A stretch of 64,000 bases of DNA from Anoplolepis gracilipes (GCF_047496725.1 NC_132980.1:3579001-3643000), one strand, 5' to 3'. Numbered from the stretch's first letter, positions 1-11,319 are shown. Notes: a model not told the origin generated them from the sequence alone. Numbers and translations are program-made.

Positions 1-1600
1 TAAAATCAGAAGAAATAATAATATTATTGAAAGAATGTTTAGACAGATTGAGCGAAACAGGTGCTGATGTACGATTTTTAACATGTGATCAAGGCACATG
101 TAATCAAAATGCTTATACTCAACTTGGCATTAATGCAGAACGTTCATTTTTCATTTATAATGAGAAACAATATAATGCATTGTTTGACTTTCCACATTTA
201 ATAAAAAGATTACTAAATTTCCTCAGAGTACATGGAAATATTTACTGTGATGGCAAAATCATCGCGTCATATTCGGATTTCGAAATGACATGGACCATTG
301 ATAATGCTACTAAAGGAGGTTCAAATTTATTGTCTCATATAACAGAAGCACACATTCGTCCGAATAGTTTTGAATCAATGAATGTCAAAAGAGCATTCCA
401 GATGTTGAGCCATACTTTTGCTGCCGCGATAAAAACAGCCGGCCACGAAAAAGAATTAAATACGAATACATGGTAAGCAACAGCAGAGTTTGCAGAGCGT
501 TTAAATAATGTTATCAATGCGTGCAACTCTTATAGTCTCAAGATTTCATTTGGCGGCAAACGACCATTATCTTAAAAAAATTCAGATATCGAAAATCTAT
601 TAACAGATTTTATTGAATGGTACTCAAGATGGTCTAAGTCACCAGAAAGTATAAATAAAGTTCCCTGTTTTAGAGGCTTAGTTATAACTGTAAAAGCTAT
701 TCTTGCAACTTTTAAGGATCTTTCAACTCAATATGAAGGATTTGAGCTTGCAACAGGATTATGTAATCAAGATTCAGTGGAACACTTATTTTCGAAATTA
801 AGACAACGTGGAGGATTTAATCCCAATCCAACCGCAAGAATGGTCCGATTGTCTATCAGACATATACTTTCCACGGGATACATTCAAACCAGTGAAAAAG
901 ATATTGTTCAATGTCCAGAAACCGAAACTCTCATAAATCAACCAAGTGGACTCGTTAAAAAGATTGAAAGTTCTATGAATACGATCAATGATGTTGGGGA
1001 ATATGACGAACCTGATATTGATTTGCTTACTGAAGATGTAAATATTCTTCTCCAAGAATGTAATATAGAAGAAATCGAAAGTGTAAATTCATGTGACAGT
1101 AATTATGATGAAAATGCTATTGCCTATTTTGCTGGATTTGTGGCGCGAAAAAGTATAAAAGGCAACTGTGAACGCTGTCGCAACGATATCATGAAAACTC
1201 CAATGGATGAATCGACAGCAAATGAAAAATATATCGAATTTGTGAATATCAAAATGAAGATGAAGATGCTCCAACAGTGACGAAATTAGTGTGACCAACA
1301 ACTCTATATATAAATATTATGAAAACACAACTAATGGCATTTAATGGTACGTGGCAATATCACTGGGCATCTACACAGATTCTGGATAAAATTATGAAAA
1401 AATGTATATACGCAACGAATAAAGCACATCCAGAATGGCTTGATAAAAATGGTAATTGTTATGAGCATCGAATACAAATATTAAAATATATGCTTACCAT
1501 AAAATTATATTCCCGCACGAGATATAATAATCGTGTCACGAAAACTAATAAATTTTCTTATAGGAAAGTTGGAAAAGTCGGAAAGTTTTTAAGTAAGTAA
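1..1600 (+). pseudogene. P-element-type (THAP9-like) transposase relic, 5' end outside the window
   Basis: The reading frame at 27-1280 carries the P-element/THAP9 transposase signature: a DQG motif (residues DQGTCNQ), then FDFPHLIK, and towards the C-terminus the block NQDSVEHLFSKLRQRGGFNPN, with the NQD..E pattern of P transposases. One frame runs through 27-1280 but is broken by TAA at 474-476 and TAA at 573-575. The last part (1319-1600, ending KVGKVGKFLSK) is in another frame, so at least one frameshift is also present. The N-terminal THAP finger would lie upstream of base 1. The enzyme would cut and paste P-type DNA transposons in the nucleus; this copy cannot make a full protein. Family assignment is firm; whether it began as a transposon or as a domesticated THAP9-like gene cannot be decided here. 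Confidence 0.85.
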
Positions 1601-1887
1601 AAGGTAAAGAAAATAATAAAAGAAAACAAAATAAATGAACTAACATAGAATATGTGATAATAAGCATATTATTTAGAAAATGTGATATATTAAAATAAAT
1701 GTGTACTTATTTTCTCTTTTCTTATTATTTTATGTATCTTGCAGTTTTATCATTGTGTAAAATAATATTTACTGTGTTGTATCATGATATTACATTTATT
1801 ATCAAAAATGTATATTATATTTTACTTTGCAGTTAATATTATTTTATAGTACTAAAAAAAAGAAGCATGAATTTTTCAATTTCTTAG

Positions 1888-2350
1888 AAGATCGCAATCA
1901 CAGTTGAAGTAATTACATAAATCATAAACTAGTAGGTCTCATCACAAAATAAATAAATTAAAAGTTATAATATACGATCATGCTAAAAAATTGTAAAATC
2001 ATGCATTTTCTTAATACCAATGATAATATGAGGTATTTATAATGATAATAAAAAGTTAAGAAAGTACAATATGATATATATGACATATATAGTATATACA
2101 ATATTATATGTATATGGTATTTTATAATTACAAGGCAAGATACAAATAAATATTGTGAAATATATAAATAATTTTGATAAATCACTAAAAATAAAATATC
2201 TTAATATATAAATAAGGAAATAAGATATCAAGAAATATATAACTGATTTTTTTCAATTATTTACAGGAAGTCTATATTATGTAGAGTTTCTCATTATAAG
2301 ACCTGCTAGTTTAAGATTTATGTAATTATTTCAACTGTGATTGCGATCTT
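1888..2350. mobile_element. MITE with ~53-bp terminal inverted repeats
   Basis: The left end AAGATCGCAATCACAG (1888 on) is matched in reverse complement by the right end finishing at 2350, and the similarity runs about 53 bp inward with few mismatches. The interior is AT-rich and non-coding. I could not recognise a clear target duplication. It lies about 290 bp 3' of the P-element relic, so it could be a relic of that element's family, but this is not shown. 1601-1887 holds only AT-rich DNA. Confidence 0.75.
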
Positions 2351-2887
2351 TGCATCATGACAAAAAAATAATACACATATACATATAATAATCTATAATA
2401 AATTTTTTATTTTTTAGACATATATTTCAAAAATTGAAAGATAAAAATTTATTATTATTTAGTAATCCTTTTAAAAAGAATATTTTATTATACAGTAATA
2501 TATATATATATACACACACACACATACACAAACACACACAATTAAATTATATTTTTTAACAAATAAAATAGTGAGTAAGTTTTATTGTTATATAGATTTT
2601 TATATAGATTTATTTATTTATATATTTATTTTAAAAAGATTATATTTCTATATTTCAAAAGATTGTACTAACAATTTTAATATAACATTTATTTTGAGAA
2701 TGTTATATATTTCATTACAAAAACATATTTTTAAACTAACTTAGTATTAAAATAAACGGCATAATTAAAATAAATGGCAAAAAAATTTTTTTAAATATTT
2801 CCAATTTTTATTTTAAGGAAGTCATGTTTTCATTATGAAGACATACCCTTAAAATAATTAATGGATAGATATATATAATATACACAA
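2351..2887. other. AT-rich spacer with a short CA/TA microsatellite
   Basis: Contains a TA/CA microsatellite near 2503-2540 and otherwise low-complexity AT-rich DNA. No gene seen. Confidence 0.6.
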
Positions 2888-3801
2888 CAGAGTGGACCAT
2901 TTTAATCCATCCAGTCAAATATCTCGAAAACCAAGCCCGGGAGAGAAAAATGTTTCAGACAAAAGTTATATGGTTTCGAGGGGGCCATAAGAGGGTACCA
3001 TTGGTTTGACCTTGAAAAGTCATTTGAAGGTCACGTGAAGATCACTTTAAGTTTTTTAAATGGAACACCCTATATATTTTTACATATTCTTGTAGCTCAT
3101 CTCGAGAGCTTTCCAAAACACTTATGACAAACTATTTTTCATTAAGTATTTTTTGAGTTATAAGGCTTCAAAGTTGCAGTATTTTGACATAAAATACAAA
3201 ATATCTCGTAAAATATTCATTTTTTGATTATCTTACTGTAATACTTTTATGCATAGAATAACGAGACGAATCAATTGGCATAATTAAAACACATAATTAT
3301 GTTAAAGTAAAAATGTGTTAGTTGCAAATTCAGATTTTTACTTTAAAGTAAAAATGTGTTAGTTGCAAATTCAGATTTTTACTTTAACATAATTATGTGT
3401 TTTAATTATGCCAATTGATTCGTCTCGTTATTCTATGCATAAAAGTATTACAGTAAGATAATCAAAAAATGAATATTTTACGAGATATTTTGTATTTTAT
3501 GTCAAAATACTGCAACTTTGAAGCCTTATAACTCAAAAAATACTTAATGAAAAATAGTTTGTCATAAGTGTTTTGGAAAGCTCTCGAGATGAGCTACAAG
3601 AATATGTAAAAATATATAGGGTGTTCCATTTAAAAAAATTGAGGTGACCTTCACGTGATCTTCAAAGGACTTTTCAAGGTCAAACCAATGGTACAATCTT
3701 ATGGCCCCCTCGAAACCATACAACTTTTGTCTGAAACATTTTTCTCTCCCGGGCTTGGTTTTCAAAATATTCGACTGGATGGATTAAAATGGTCCACCCT
3801 G
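2888..3801. mobile_element. Palindromic (foldback) MITE, ~457-bp arms
   Basis: Left end CAGAGTGGACCATTTTAA and right end TTAAAATGGTCCACCCTG are inverted copies, and the inverted repeat continues nearly to the centre (~3345), so the whole 914 bp folds into one hairpin. It has no coding capacity; the open frame at 3562-3765 is simply arm sequence. A half copy lies at 6205-6707 and a worn relative at about 27440-28015. Flanks are TA-rich, so a TA or short duplication cannot be told from background. Confidence 0.85.
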
Positions 3802-3814
3802 TATATAAATATAT

Positions 3815-3990
3815 CGTCGTAACCCGAGACACTTATCTGGAAAGGAAAAGTAAATACATAAAATTAAGAAATAAGAAATTAAAATCAAGCAAGCAAAGCA
3901 AAGTATTAAAAGAATTAAACAAGAAAATTAAATAAGAATTAAATAGAAAGATTAAGAAAGAAAAATAAGACGTGACCAAAAAGCACAGTT
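3815..3990 (+). repeat. 5' LTR fragment (~175 bp)
   Basis: Matches the first ~175 bp of the 3' LTR (5589 onwards) almost base for base up to the shared GTGACCAAAAAG. There the sequence departs into env-type coding sequence. The terminal TG reads CG here, which may be a point change. The rest of the LTR, including its promoter part, is missing. Confidence 0.85.
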
Positions 3991-3995
3991 AGCAA

Positions 3996-5468
3996 GGAAA
4001 ACAAGGAGAGGACTCGTAGATGGACTAGGAACCATAGCCAAAACGCTATTCGGCACGATGGATGCCGACGACGAAAAAGTAATCAACGAACAATTAAAAA
4101 TGTTAGAAGGAAATCAACAAACACTACAGCATGCGTTGAAGAATCAAATTAAAGTGTTAAACGCAACCATTGCACACGTAGAAGAATCAGAGAAAATAAT
4201 ACAGGATAATGAAGACAAGTTTTTAAATGTGACAGAGAAAATGCGACAAAGCTGGATACAGATGAAAACAGGATTCGGACACAGAGAAGAGATGGACGAA
4301 CATTTCATCGTATTAAACGCGATCATTAGAAGATTAATAACGGATATTACCGATCTCGTAACGCATTTAAATAGCGCGAAAAGCGGAATAATAAACATAA
4401 GAGTACTACCGATCGAAATCATAATAAATAATCTTAAGGAAATCACGGCACAAATACCGCAAGGAACGCACTTTCCGTTCAACATTGCACCAGAAAATTG
4501 GGGAGAGATCGAGAAATTTATAAAAATAAGCGCATACTACGATAGTATAGGAATAATTACGATAGTAAGATTTCCATTAATAATGTATCCTACATATGAG
4601 ATAATAAAAGCAATCCCTCTACCCGTCCATAAACAAGACGACACATTTATGTGTATAGAAGTAAGCCAACCGATAATAGCGATAGACACCGATAGTCGAA
4701 CGTATTTTACAACCACGGAAAGCAAATTAGAAAAATGTATGCGAAACGACAACCAATATGTATGCGAAAGAAGTCATCCGACACATCACATAACAGCCAG
4801 GCGTTATGCGAGGTACAGACATACGTACGAACAGACACACATACAAACAGCTGCAACACACGACACATACACGCCAACTCAAAGATATGGATAACGCTGA
4901 GTGACGCGAACTCGTGGATATACTCCGCTAGGAAAAGACAACCAATAGAAATAACATGTAGTAACGGAGTAACAAAGAAAACCGAAATCAAAGGTCAGGG
5001 CGAATAACAATAAAAGAAAAATGTAAATTAGTAACGCCCGACATAATAATAAAAGCGAACAAACCCGCCATAATAACATATATAAATACAAAAATACCTG
5101 ACTACAACTTAACAAACATACTGAAAATACAGACGAACGAACCAAAAGACAAGGTAGAAAGCATAAAATTACGAAAAATAATACAGAACCCATCCGAGTT
5201 AATGAAACTGAGTAACACACTGACCGAGACAAACAGACAGATAAATAAAGACAGTCTACTGATACGAGAACATGTAATATATCCCGCGATATCAAGTATC
5301 ACAGGAACAATAATTATACTCAGCATTGTAATGTTAACTCACCTAGTAAGAAGAAGGAAGCAAACGAAAAAAGAACAACAGGACAAAATAAGCACAATTC
5401 AAATAAGCATACCACGAGTACAAAGAGAAAAAATTTATGACAGACCTTACCAACACAACACTAGATGA
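3996..5468 (+). pseudogene. env: Errantiviral Env (baculovirus F-like fusion glycoprotein) remnant
   Basis: The frame entering 4058 begins with a basic furin-type site (RKTRR) followed by a glycine-rich hydrophobic fusion-peptide-like stretch (GTIAKTLFGT). A heptad-rich helical region follows. This layout is that of the membrane-anchored subunit of errantiviral/baculoviral F-type Env. The C-terminal part is in another frame at 5202-5468 and has one clear membrane segment (about residues 26-47 of that piece) and a basic tail. Between them the frame shifts near 4735 and again after 5007. The N-terminal half of Env is absent, so the gene starts at the cleavage site by virtue of the deletion. No functional protein is possible. 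Assignment rests on domain order, so family is probable rather than proven. Confidence 0.75.
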
Positions 5469-5573
5469 CGGAAACAACACAGCCATGTTATATTAATAAG
5501 ACAGACTGTAAGAACATAGATTAAGAAGCGAAAATAAGATAAAGAAAATTGACCGCTAATAAATTTTTTTTTC

Positions 5574-5588
5574 CCAAAGGGGGAAGGA
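5574..5588 (+). promoter_or_regulatory. Polypurine tract before the 3' LTR
   Basis: A purine run (AAAGGGGGAAGGA) ends directly before the LTR start TGTTGTAACCC. This is the position and composition expected of the plus-strand primer in LTR retroelements. Confidence 0.8.
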
Positions 5589-6132
5589 TGTTGTAACCCG
5601 AGACACTTATCTGAAAAGAAAAAGTAAATACATAAAATTAAGAAATAAGAAATTAAAATCAAGCAAGCAAAGCAAAGTATTAAAAGAATTAAACAAGAAA
5701 ATTAAATAAGAATTAAATAGAAAGATTAAGAAAGAAAAATAAGACGTGACCAAAAAGAAAGCAAGTCACGGTCAAGCTGAATAAACATTACGACACCCGA
5801 ACACGGAGCACGTCCCGCGCTCCGACTCGGAAAACCTCAACCTTCCACCTTCGAAATTAAAGCGATATATATAAACCGATCGCGAGACCCATCGCGGTCG
5901 CTCGTAAGAAAGTAGCTAATAAGAGAGCCGCGCGTAAATAAGTTATCGACCTATCGACACGGTTCGTCTACACGACGACCGAATACGCGAGTTAACAGTA
6001 GTGTGAGAATAGTGTAACAGTACGACCGAAATATATTCTTTTACTAAGCAAGTACGGAATGCGTTTACTTGTTGCCTGAGTTCCAACTCTTTGGGCGGAT
6101 ATCCCGGAAGACCCTATCCTCACGGCACGGGC

Positions 6133-6138
<6 letters not shown>
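5589..6138 (+). repeat. 3' LTR (550 bp), TGTTGT...ACAACA
   Basis: Begins TG and ends CA, with short inverted ends TGTTGT/ACAACA. A TATA-like box (TATATATAAA at 5866-5875) lies in the middle, as expected for the U3 promoter. The first ~175 bp are repeated at 3815-3990. A TA microsatellite follows directly. Confidence 0.85.

Positions 6139-6189
<51 letters not shown>
6139..6189. repeat. (TA)n microsatellite
   Basis: About 50 bp of TA dinucleotides directly after the LTR. The insertion target appears to have been within this tract. Confidence 0.95.
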
Positions 6190-6193
<4 letters not shown>

Positions 6194-6204
6194 CTTATTA
6201 TATA

Positions 6205-6707
6205 CAGGGTGGCCCATTTTAAACAATACGGTCAATTTTCTCGTAAACTAAGCGAAATATCGAAAAATGGTTCAGACATGTCTTGCATGGTTTCGAAGGG
6301 GCTATATAAGATGGTGCCATTGGTTTGACCTTGGATAATCATTTGAAGGTCACGTGAAGGTCACCTCAATTTTTTTAAATGGCACTTTTTATTTTTTATT
6401 ACATATTCTTGTAGCTTACCTCGAGAGCTTTCCAAAACACTTATGACAAAGTATTTTTCATTAAGTATTTTTTGAGTTATAAGGCTTCAAAGTTGCAATA
6501 TTTTAACATAAAATACAAGATATCTCGTAAAATATTCATTTTTCGATTATCTTACCCTAGTACTTTTATACACAGAATAATGAGACGAATCAATTGATGT
6601 AAAGAAAACACATAGTTATCTTTAAGAAAAAATCTGAATTTGCAACTAGCAGTTACACATTTTTACTTTAACATAATTATGTGTTTTCTTTACACCAATT
6701 GATTCAG
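6205..6707. mobile_element. Truncated copy of the palindromic MITE
   Basis: Starts CAGGGTGGCCCATTTTAA and follows one full arm of the 2888-3801 palindrome through its centre. It stops about 50 bp into the second arm, at GATTCA (6706). The break joins directly to a coding remnant. Confidence 0.85.
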
Positions 6708-6708
6708 G

Positions 6709-6951
6709 CCATTAGAAGACAAATCTGATGCGCCTGTACCAAAGAAGAGAAAAAAAGAAATTACTGCATACAAAGAGGCTCTATTAGAACTCCAGAAGAT
6801 CAAGCATGAAAAGGCCATGGAGTTTATGAAAATAGAACATGAAGCAAAGATACAATCAATATTGGCAGAACAAAAGCAAAAACAAGATTTATACAAGTTA
6901 AAAATGAAAGAATTATTACAAATTCAAAAACATCAACAAGATTTCCTTTAA
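6709..6951 (+). pseudogene. C-terminal coiled-coil fragment of an unknown DNA-binding-type protein
   Basis: An open frame runs from 6709 to a TAA at 6949-6951 (80 codons). It contains a nuclear-localisation-like PKKRKK and then a continuous charged helix rich in K, E and Q (KIKHEKAMEFMKIEHEAK...). This resembles the C-terminal tails of Myb/SANT- or MADF-type accessory proteins encoded by DNA transposons, but the diagnostic N-terminal domain is missing because the palindromic MITE abuts the 5' side. It is a last exon or fragment; function unknown. Confidence 0.45.
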
Positions 6952-7574
6952 ATTGACCTCAAAATTGACAAAAAATGATTATTATAACATCTAATGTTTC
7001 ATGGTCGACTTTCAAAACTCCATCTTTAAAGACAAAAATATTTTCCTTGCTGCTTCTTTCTTTACTTTCACTTCTATTTATTCTTTCATTTCTAATTTAT
7101 CATCACACATTGTCACAATTGCCTTCTATAAACAATAAAATTGTTCTTATATATTTCTTCCTTCTTGCGAAAAACGCCTCATAAAATGTGTACATAATAT
7201 ATAATTATAATATATTATTAGATATAATATTGTATATGTACATAATATATTATTATAATATATTATTAGATATAATATTGTATATATTATTGTAAATATT
7301 ATTGTATATATTTTTATTAAATATTATTGTATATATTTTTTGTTATATTTACTCCTGTGTTCTATTATTTATTATAATAATTATTAGATTATATTATTTA
7401 TTAGATAAATGATTATACATTTGCGCACATAAATATTTAAAAATTCCATGACGTAATACATATTAAGAAGCCAATCTTTTACAATTATTATTAATTTTAA
7501 TTGTTTTAATGAATTAATTAAAAAAATAACTTTAAAACATTTTTTAATTTTAATTTTATATTTGTAAAATATAA
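6952..7574. other. AT-rich spacer with a short tandem duplication
   Basis: The TATATTATTAGATATAATA unit is repeated around 7202-7285, giving a local tandem repeat. The small open frame at 6975-7184 is not convincing. No gene seen. Confidence 0.5.
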
Positions 7575-7626
7575 TCTATATATATAAGTATCGTCTGTCT
7601 GTATGTATGATAACCGCGAACTCCTT

Positions 7627-8232
7627 TCACATTTGTGGACCAATTTTCGTGAAATAGGTACCAAAATGTTGCAAATTTTTCGGAAAAGGCTGCTATGTGG
7701 TTTTTTTTAAGTTTCGCCCACCCACACGCATGCGCATTTATGGGCCGATTTTCGCGAAATTGGTATCAAAATTTCGCAATTTTTTAGGAGAAGGTTGCTA
7801 TGTATTTTTTTTTAATTTTCACCCCACCCACGCGTCCACCCACGCATCCACTTACGCGCATGCGCATTTATGGACACTTCCACATTTGTGGAACGATTTT
7901 CACGAAATTGATACCAAAATGTCGCAAATTCCTCGGAGAGAGATGCTATGGGGTTTGTTTTCGCCCACCAACGCATCCACTCATGCACCTGTCCACGCGC
8001 GCGAGTATTTATCTACCGATTTTCAAGAAATTGGTATCAAAATTTCGGAAATTTTTCGGAAAAGGCTGCTATGTGGTTTTTTTAAATTTCGCCTACCCAC
8101 GCATCCACCTACGCGCATGTACATTTATGGACCGATTTTCACGAAATTAGTACCAAATTTCGCAAATTTTTCGGAAAAGGCTGCTATGTGGTTTTTTTTT
8201 AAGTTTTACCCACCCACATTTTATCGTAGATA
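7627..8232 (+). repeat. Tandem array, five copies of a ~110-140-bp unit
   Basis: Each unit runs CATTTATGGACCGATTTTC..GAAATTGGTACCAAAATTTCGCAAATTTTTCGG, then GGCTGCTATGTGG with a T run, then a C-rich CCCACCCACGCATCCAC stretch. Copies start near 7627, 7737, 7882, 8008 and 8122 and differ by roughly 5-20%. The long open frame through them (7697-8233) arises from the repetition and looks like no known protein. Confidence 0.85.
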
Positions 8233-8295
8233 AGGCTATGTTTTCTTGAAAAAAATTTTTTTTATTTGTATTCCAATGTGTTTGGAATGTTTTGA

Positions 8296-8541
8296 CAGTT
8301 TCCTATTCGAGTGTCATTTGCTATGACAATAAATAAATCCCAAGGACAAAGTTTAGAAAAAGTTGGAAATTATTTGCCATATCTTGTATTTGCTCATGAT
8401 CAACTTTATGTGGCATTTTTTAGAGCAACCAAAAGGGAAAGTGTAAAAATTAAGATTGGTGAATTCAGTAATCAAGGACATCTAATTGAAGGAAGTGAAA
8501 AATGTTTTACAAAAAATATAATATACAGAGAAATTTTGTAA
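8296..8541 (+). pseudogene. Helitron Pif1-like helicase, C-terminal fragment
   Basis: Encodes QFPIRVSFAMTINKSQGQS followed by YLP...HDQLYVAF.RAT, the motif V/VI region of the Pif1-type helicase that closes Helitron Rep-Hel proteins. Only ~80 residues survive and there is no start; the frame emerges from AT-rich sequence. The last ~60 bp (about 8480-8541) are duplicated just downstream (8567-8625) with changes. The full enzyme would unwind DNA during rolling-circle-like transposition. Confidence 0.85.
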
Positions 8542-9070
8542 ATTGTGAAATTAAAAAAATTGTACTAATTGAAGGAAGTAAAAAATGTTTTAAAAAATAT
8601 ATAATATACAGAGAAATTTTGTAAATTAAAAAGTTAAAAAAATTGAATGAGAGCTAATAATAGCGGGTTAGCGGTGGATAAATTAAACGTAAAGAAAAAA
8701 TATTTGAGTAAATAAAATTTAAAAAAAGGTGTAATAATTAAATAATAAAAAATAATTAATATTTATATATTGTATATATATATATATATATATATAAATC
8801 AAATTTATGTTATAAAATATATATATATAAACCAAATTAATATTTAAAAGCTACAATATATGAAATTGTATGGAAATTAAAATATATCTATATATAAATA
8901 AGCAAAAAAAAATAAAAATAGAAATATTTAAGTTTATGAAAAAGGCAGCGCGAAATAAAATATCAGAAAATTAAAAAAAGAAATAACATAGTAGTTATCC
9001 TTAAAAAATTTATAATATTTTGATATAAATTTAGTGAAAATCGGTTCATAAATATGTAAGTATCTCATGA

Positions 9071-9096
9071 GGACCAAGCGCGGTCCGAAAAGCTAG
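9071..9096 (+). terminator. Helitron 3' hairpin and CTAG end
   Basis: Perfect GGACC/GGTCC stem closing AAGCGC, then six bases and CTAG. This is the structure that marks the end of transfer in Helitrons. Confidence 0.85.
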
Positions 9097-9180
9097 TTAT
9101 ACTAATAAAATTTGTATTATACTAAATTAATAATAGTACTAAATTAATAATTAATAACTTATTAATAATATTATGAAAGC

Positions 9181-9990
9181 CAGGGATCCGGACCGAACCG
9201 GAATTGAAACCGAAAACCGTTCCGTAATTTTTTTTTTAAATGAACCGATACCGAAACCAAATTTTACAAAATTTATAACACCGAAATCATAACCAAACCA
9301 ATAATATTATTTACGGTTAACAGTTTTTTTCGGTTCTTTTTTCTGGTTCTTAATCTATATATGTATAGATCTGTTTTTTATAATTGAATCAATATGACGA
9401 CTTAATGCTCGATTGAAAATGCTTAATTTTTTAATAATAAGTTTTTAGAAATATTAGTTTGGAGTAAAATAACATTATGCTTTTTTAGATTTTTTAACTG
9501 TTCTAAATTTTTTATTATTATTGTTAATTATTATCTCTATGTTGCTTATATCTTAATTCTTCTATTTGAATCCACCAAATTAATCACATTTTAGTTTATC
9601 TTTTACATGTATATGCATAAAATAAAACATTGTATTAAATAATATCATTTTTTATTTTTATTTCCTGTCATCTGCAAATAAACAATTTAATACAATAAAT
9701 TTAAAAAAAGTCATTTTATTAAATTTATCATTACACTTCAAGGTAATTATCCAGAAGAGCTGCCTCACCTCAGATTTTGATCAAAATAGGCTTATTCGAC
9801 GCGTTTTGGCTCGAAACGAACGAATCTGGCAGAGATAATCGTCGCTCTGCCCCGCGAACCGAGATATTAATTGTTAAAAATGACAGATTTCACGGTTAGG
9901 AAATACTGACTGAATCTAGTGATATGAGCATGCACTGCGGTCACGCGCGCATGCGTTTTAGTAACTTAGCAGCACTGTGCACGAAATTTA
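9181..9990. repeat. Left inverted-repeat arm of the composite
   Basis: Outer 560 bp (9181-9740) is rich in ACCGAAACCG motifs and is the inverted partner of 10203-10763. The inner part (9741-9990) is the inverted partner of 21395-21640. The join at CTTCAAG (about 9740) looks like a switch between two versions of the same terminal sequence. Confidence 0.7.
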
Positions 9991-10028
9991 AAGAAATAAA
10001 GTGCACAAACATAACTACGTGTTATAAC

Positions 10029-10763
10029 TAGGGACCCGGACCGAAAGCTTTTTTCAGTTCGGTTCCAGTTACAGTTTAATAAAACATTGAATAAGTGTTT
10101 CAGTTTCAGTTTCAGTTTCTTGATCAGTGAACAAAACCGAAACCGAAAAAAATTACAGTTTTTTTTTAACTTTTTTTCGGTTATAGCTACTTGTTCGGAA
10201 AAAGTTTGAAGTGTGATGATAAATTTAATAAAATAACTTTTTTTATATTTATTTTATTAAATTGTATATTTGCAGATAAGAAATAAAAATAAAAAATTAT
10301 ATTATTTAATGCAATGTTTTATTTTATGCATATACATGTGTAAAAGATAAACTAAAATGTGATTAATTTGGTGGATTCAAATAGAAGAATTAAGATATAA
10401 GCAACATAGAGATAATAATTAACAATAATAATAAAAAATTTAGAACAGTTAAAAAATCTAAAAAAGCATAATGTTATTTTACTCCAAACTAATATTTCTA
10501 AAAACTTATTTTTATAAAATTAAGCTTTTTCAATCGAGCAGTCGTCATATTGATTCAACTACGAAAAACAGATCTATACATATATAGATTAAGAACCGGA
10601 AAAAGAACCGAAAAAAACTGTTAACCGTTAAATAATATTATTGGTTCGGTTATGATTTCGGTGTTATAGATTTTGTAAAATTTGGTTTCGGTTTCGGTAT
10701 TGGTTCATCTAAAAAAAAGGGTTACGGAACGGTTTTCGGTTTCAATTCCGGTCTGGATCCTTA
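10029..10763. mobile_element. MITE with perfect 8-bp target duplication GTTATAAC
   Basis: GTTATAAC stands at 10021-10028 and 10764-10771. Ends are TAGGGACCCGGACCG and the inverse TAAGGATCCAGACCGG. The first ~175 bp match the right end of the composite (21645-21819, inverted); the remaining ~560 bp match the composite's left end (9181-9740, inverted). It is therefore a hybrid non-autonomous member of the same family, inserted into the composite. Confidence 0.85.
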
Positions 10764-11287
10764 GTTATAACAATGCATGACAGTACGTTATAACAATGCT
10801 TCGACTGTTCGACTTTATGCACATAACATATTCCATAGAAAGGTTAATAGATTTTTTAATCAAACATGGTGTTTTTAGCAAACACAATTACGTGTGATAA
10901 GTGTGGAAGTGATTTAAATATTGATAAAGAAACATTAACATATCGTTGTCGAAATCGATATTTTATAAAAAATGTACTTAAGAAACGTATCTCGAAGCAA
11001 TGCAACTTTTATAAAAGTGCAAAGAAAGATACTTGGTTCGATAAAAGTCATCTTGACGTGGATGTCATTTGCAAAATCATGGCATGTTTTTTAATGCTAC
11101 GACATCCACGTGAAAATGACACGCAGGATGAAACTGGTGCATCACAGATCACGATTGTTGACTGGTTCAATTTTTGCCGGGAGGTAATTATTTTAATGTA
11201 GATTAGTAGATTAAAATCGCTCGTGATTCCAAATGGTAGATATAATTAAACGACCAAACTAGCCAGTAACTTCTTTATTAGTACAAC

Positions 11288-11319
11288 GTTTCGACCATTT
11301 GGTTGTGGTCCTTTTCAAG
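11288..11319 (-). ncRNA. Degenerate hammerhead-ribozyme-like motif in the Penelope 3' region
   Basis: On the minus strand: CTTGAAAAGGACCA, a loop, then TGGTCGAAACG. GGACCA/TGGTC can pair as stem II, and GAAAC matches the invariant second core strand. The first core strand is CTTGAAAA instead of CTGANGA, so it is probably inactive. Penelope-like elements are known to carry hammerheads at this place. Confidence 0.4.

Larger units (their letters stand above)
3815..6138 (+). mobile_element. Errantivirus-type Ty3/gypsy LTR element, internally deleted (env remnant only)
   Basis: Directly repeated LTR sequence begins at 3815 (CGTCGTAACCC) and at 5589 (TGTTGTAACCC), and the element ends in ACAACA at 6138. 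ATAT flanks both sides (3811-3814 and 6139-6142), fitting a 4-bp target duplication. No gag or pol remains: the 5' LTR fragment is joined directly to the second half of an envelope gene. A purine-rich tract sits immediately before the 3' LTR. This is a deletion derivative of an insect endogenous retrovirus-like element with no polymerase of its own. Confidence 0.85.
7575..9096 (+). mobile_element. Helitron, internally deleted, both termini visible
   Basis: The 5' end reads A^TC (TC at 7575-7576). The 3' end has a GGACC/GGTCC hairpin (9071-9086) followed by CTAG at 9093-9096 and then T, which is the Helitron CTRR^T rule. Inside are the tail of the Helitron helicase (8296-8541) and a subterminal tandem array (7627-8232). 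Rep endonuclease and most of the helicase are missing, so this is a non-autonomous derivative about 1.5 kb long. The 5' boundary is less certain than the 3' boundary because TC is a weak signal. Confidence 0.85.

Noticed and set aside
3562..3765. Open frame on the minus strand
   Set aside because: It is arm sequence of the palindromic MITE; no protein likeness and it recurs in the MITE family.
6069..6251. Small open frames with Ile-Tyr repeats
   Set aside because: They translate TA microsatellites; the same applies at 14818-15003 and 43145-43444.
7697..8233. 178-codon open frame rich in TH/P repeats
   Set aside because: It is read-through of the Helitron tandem array; the period of the array, not selection, explains the open frame.
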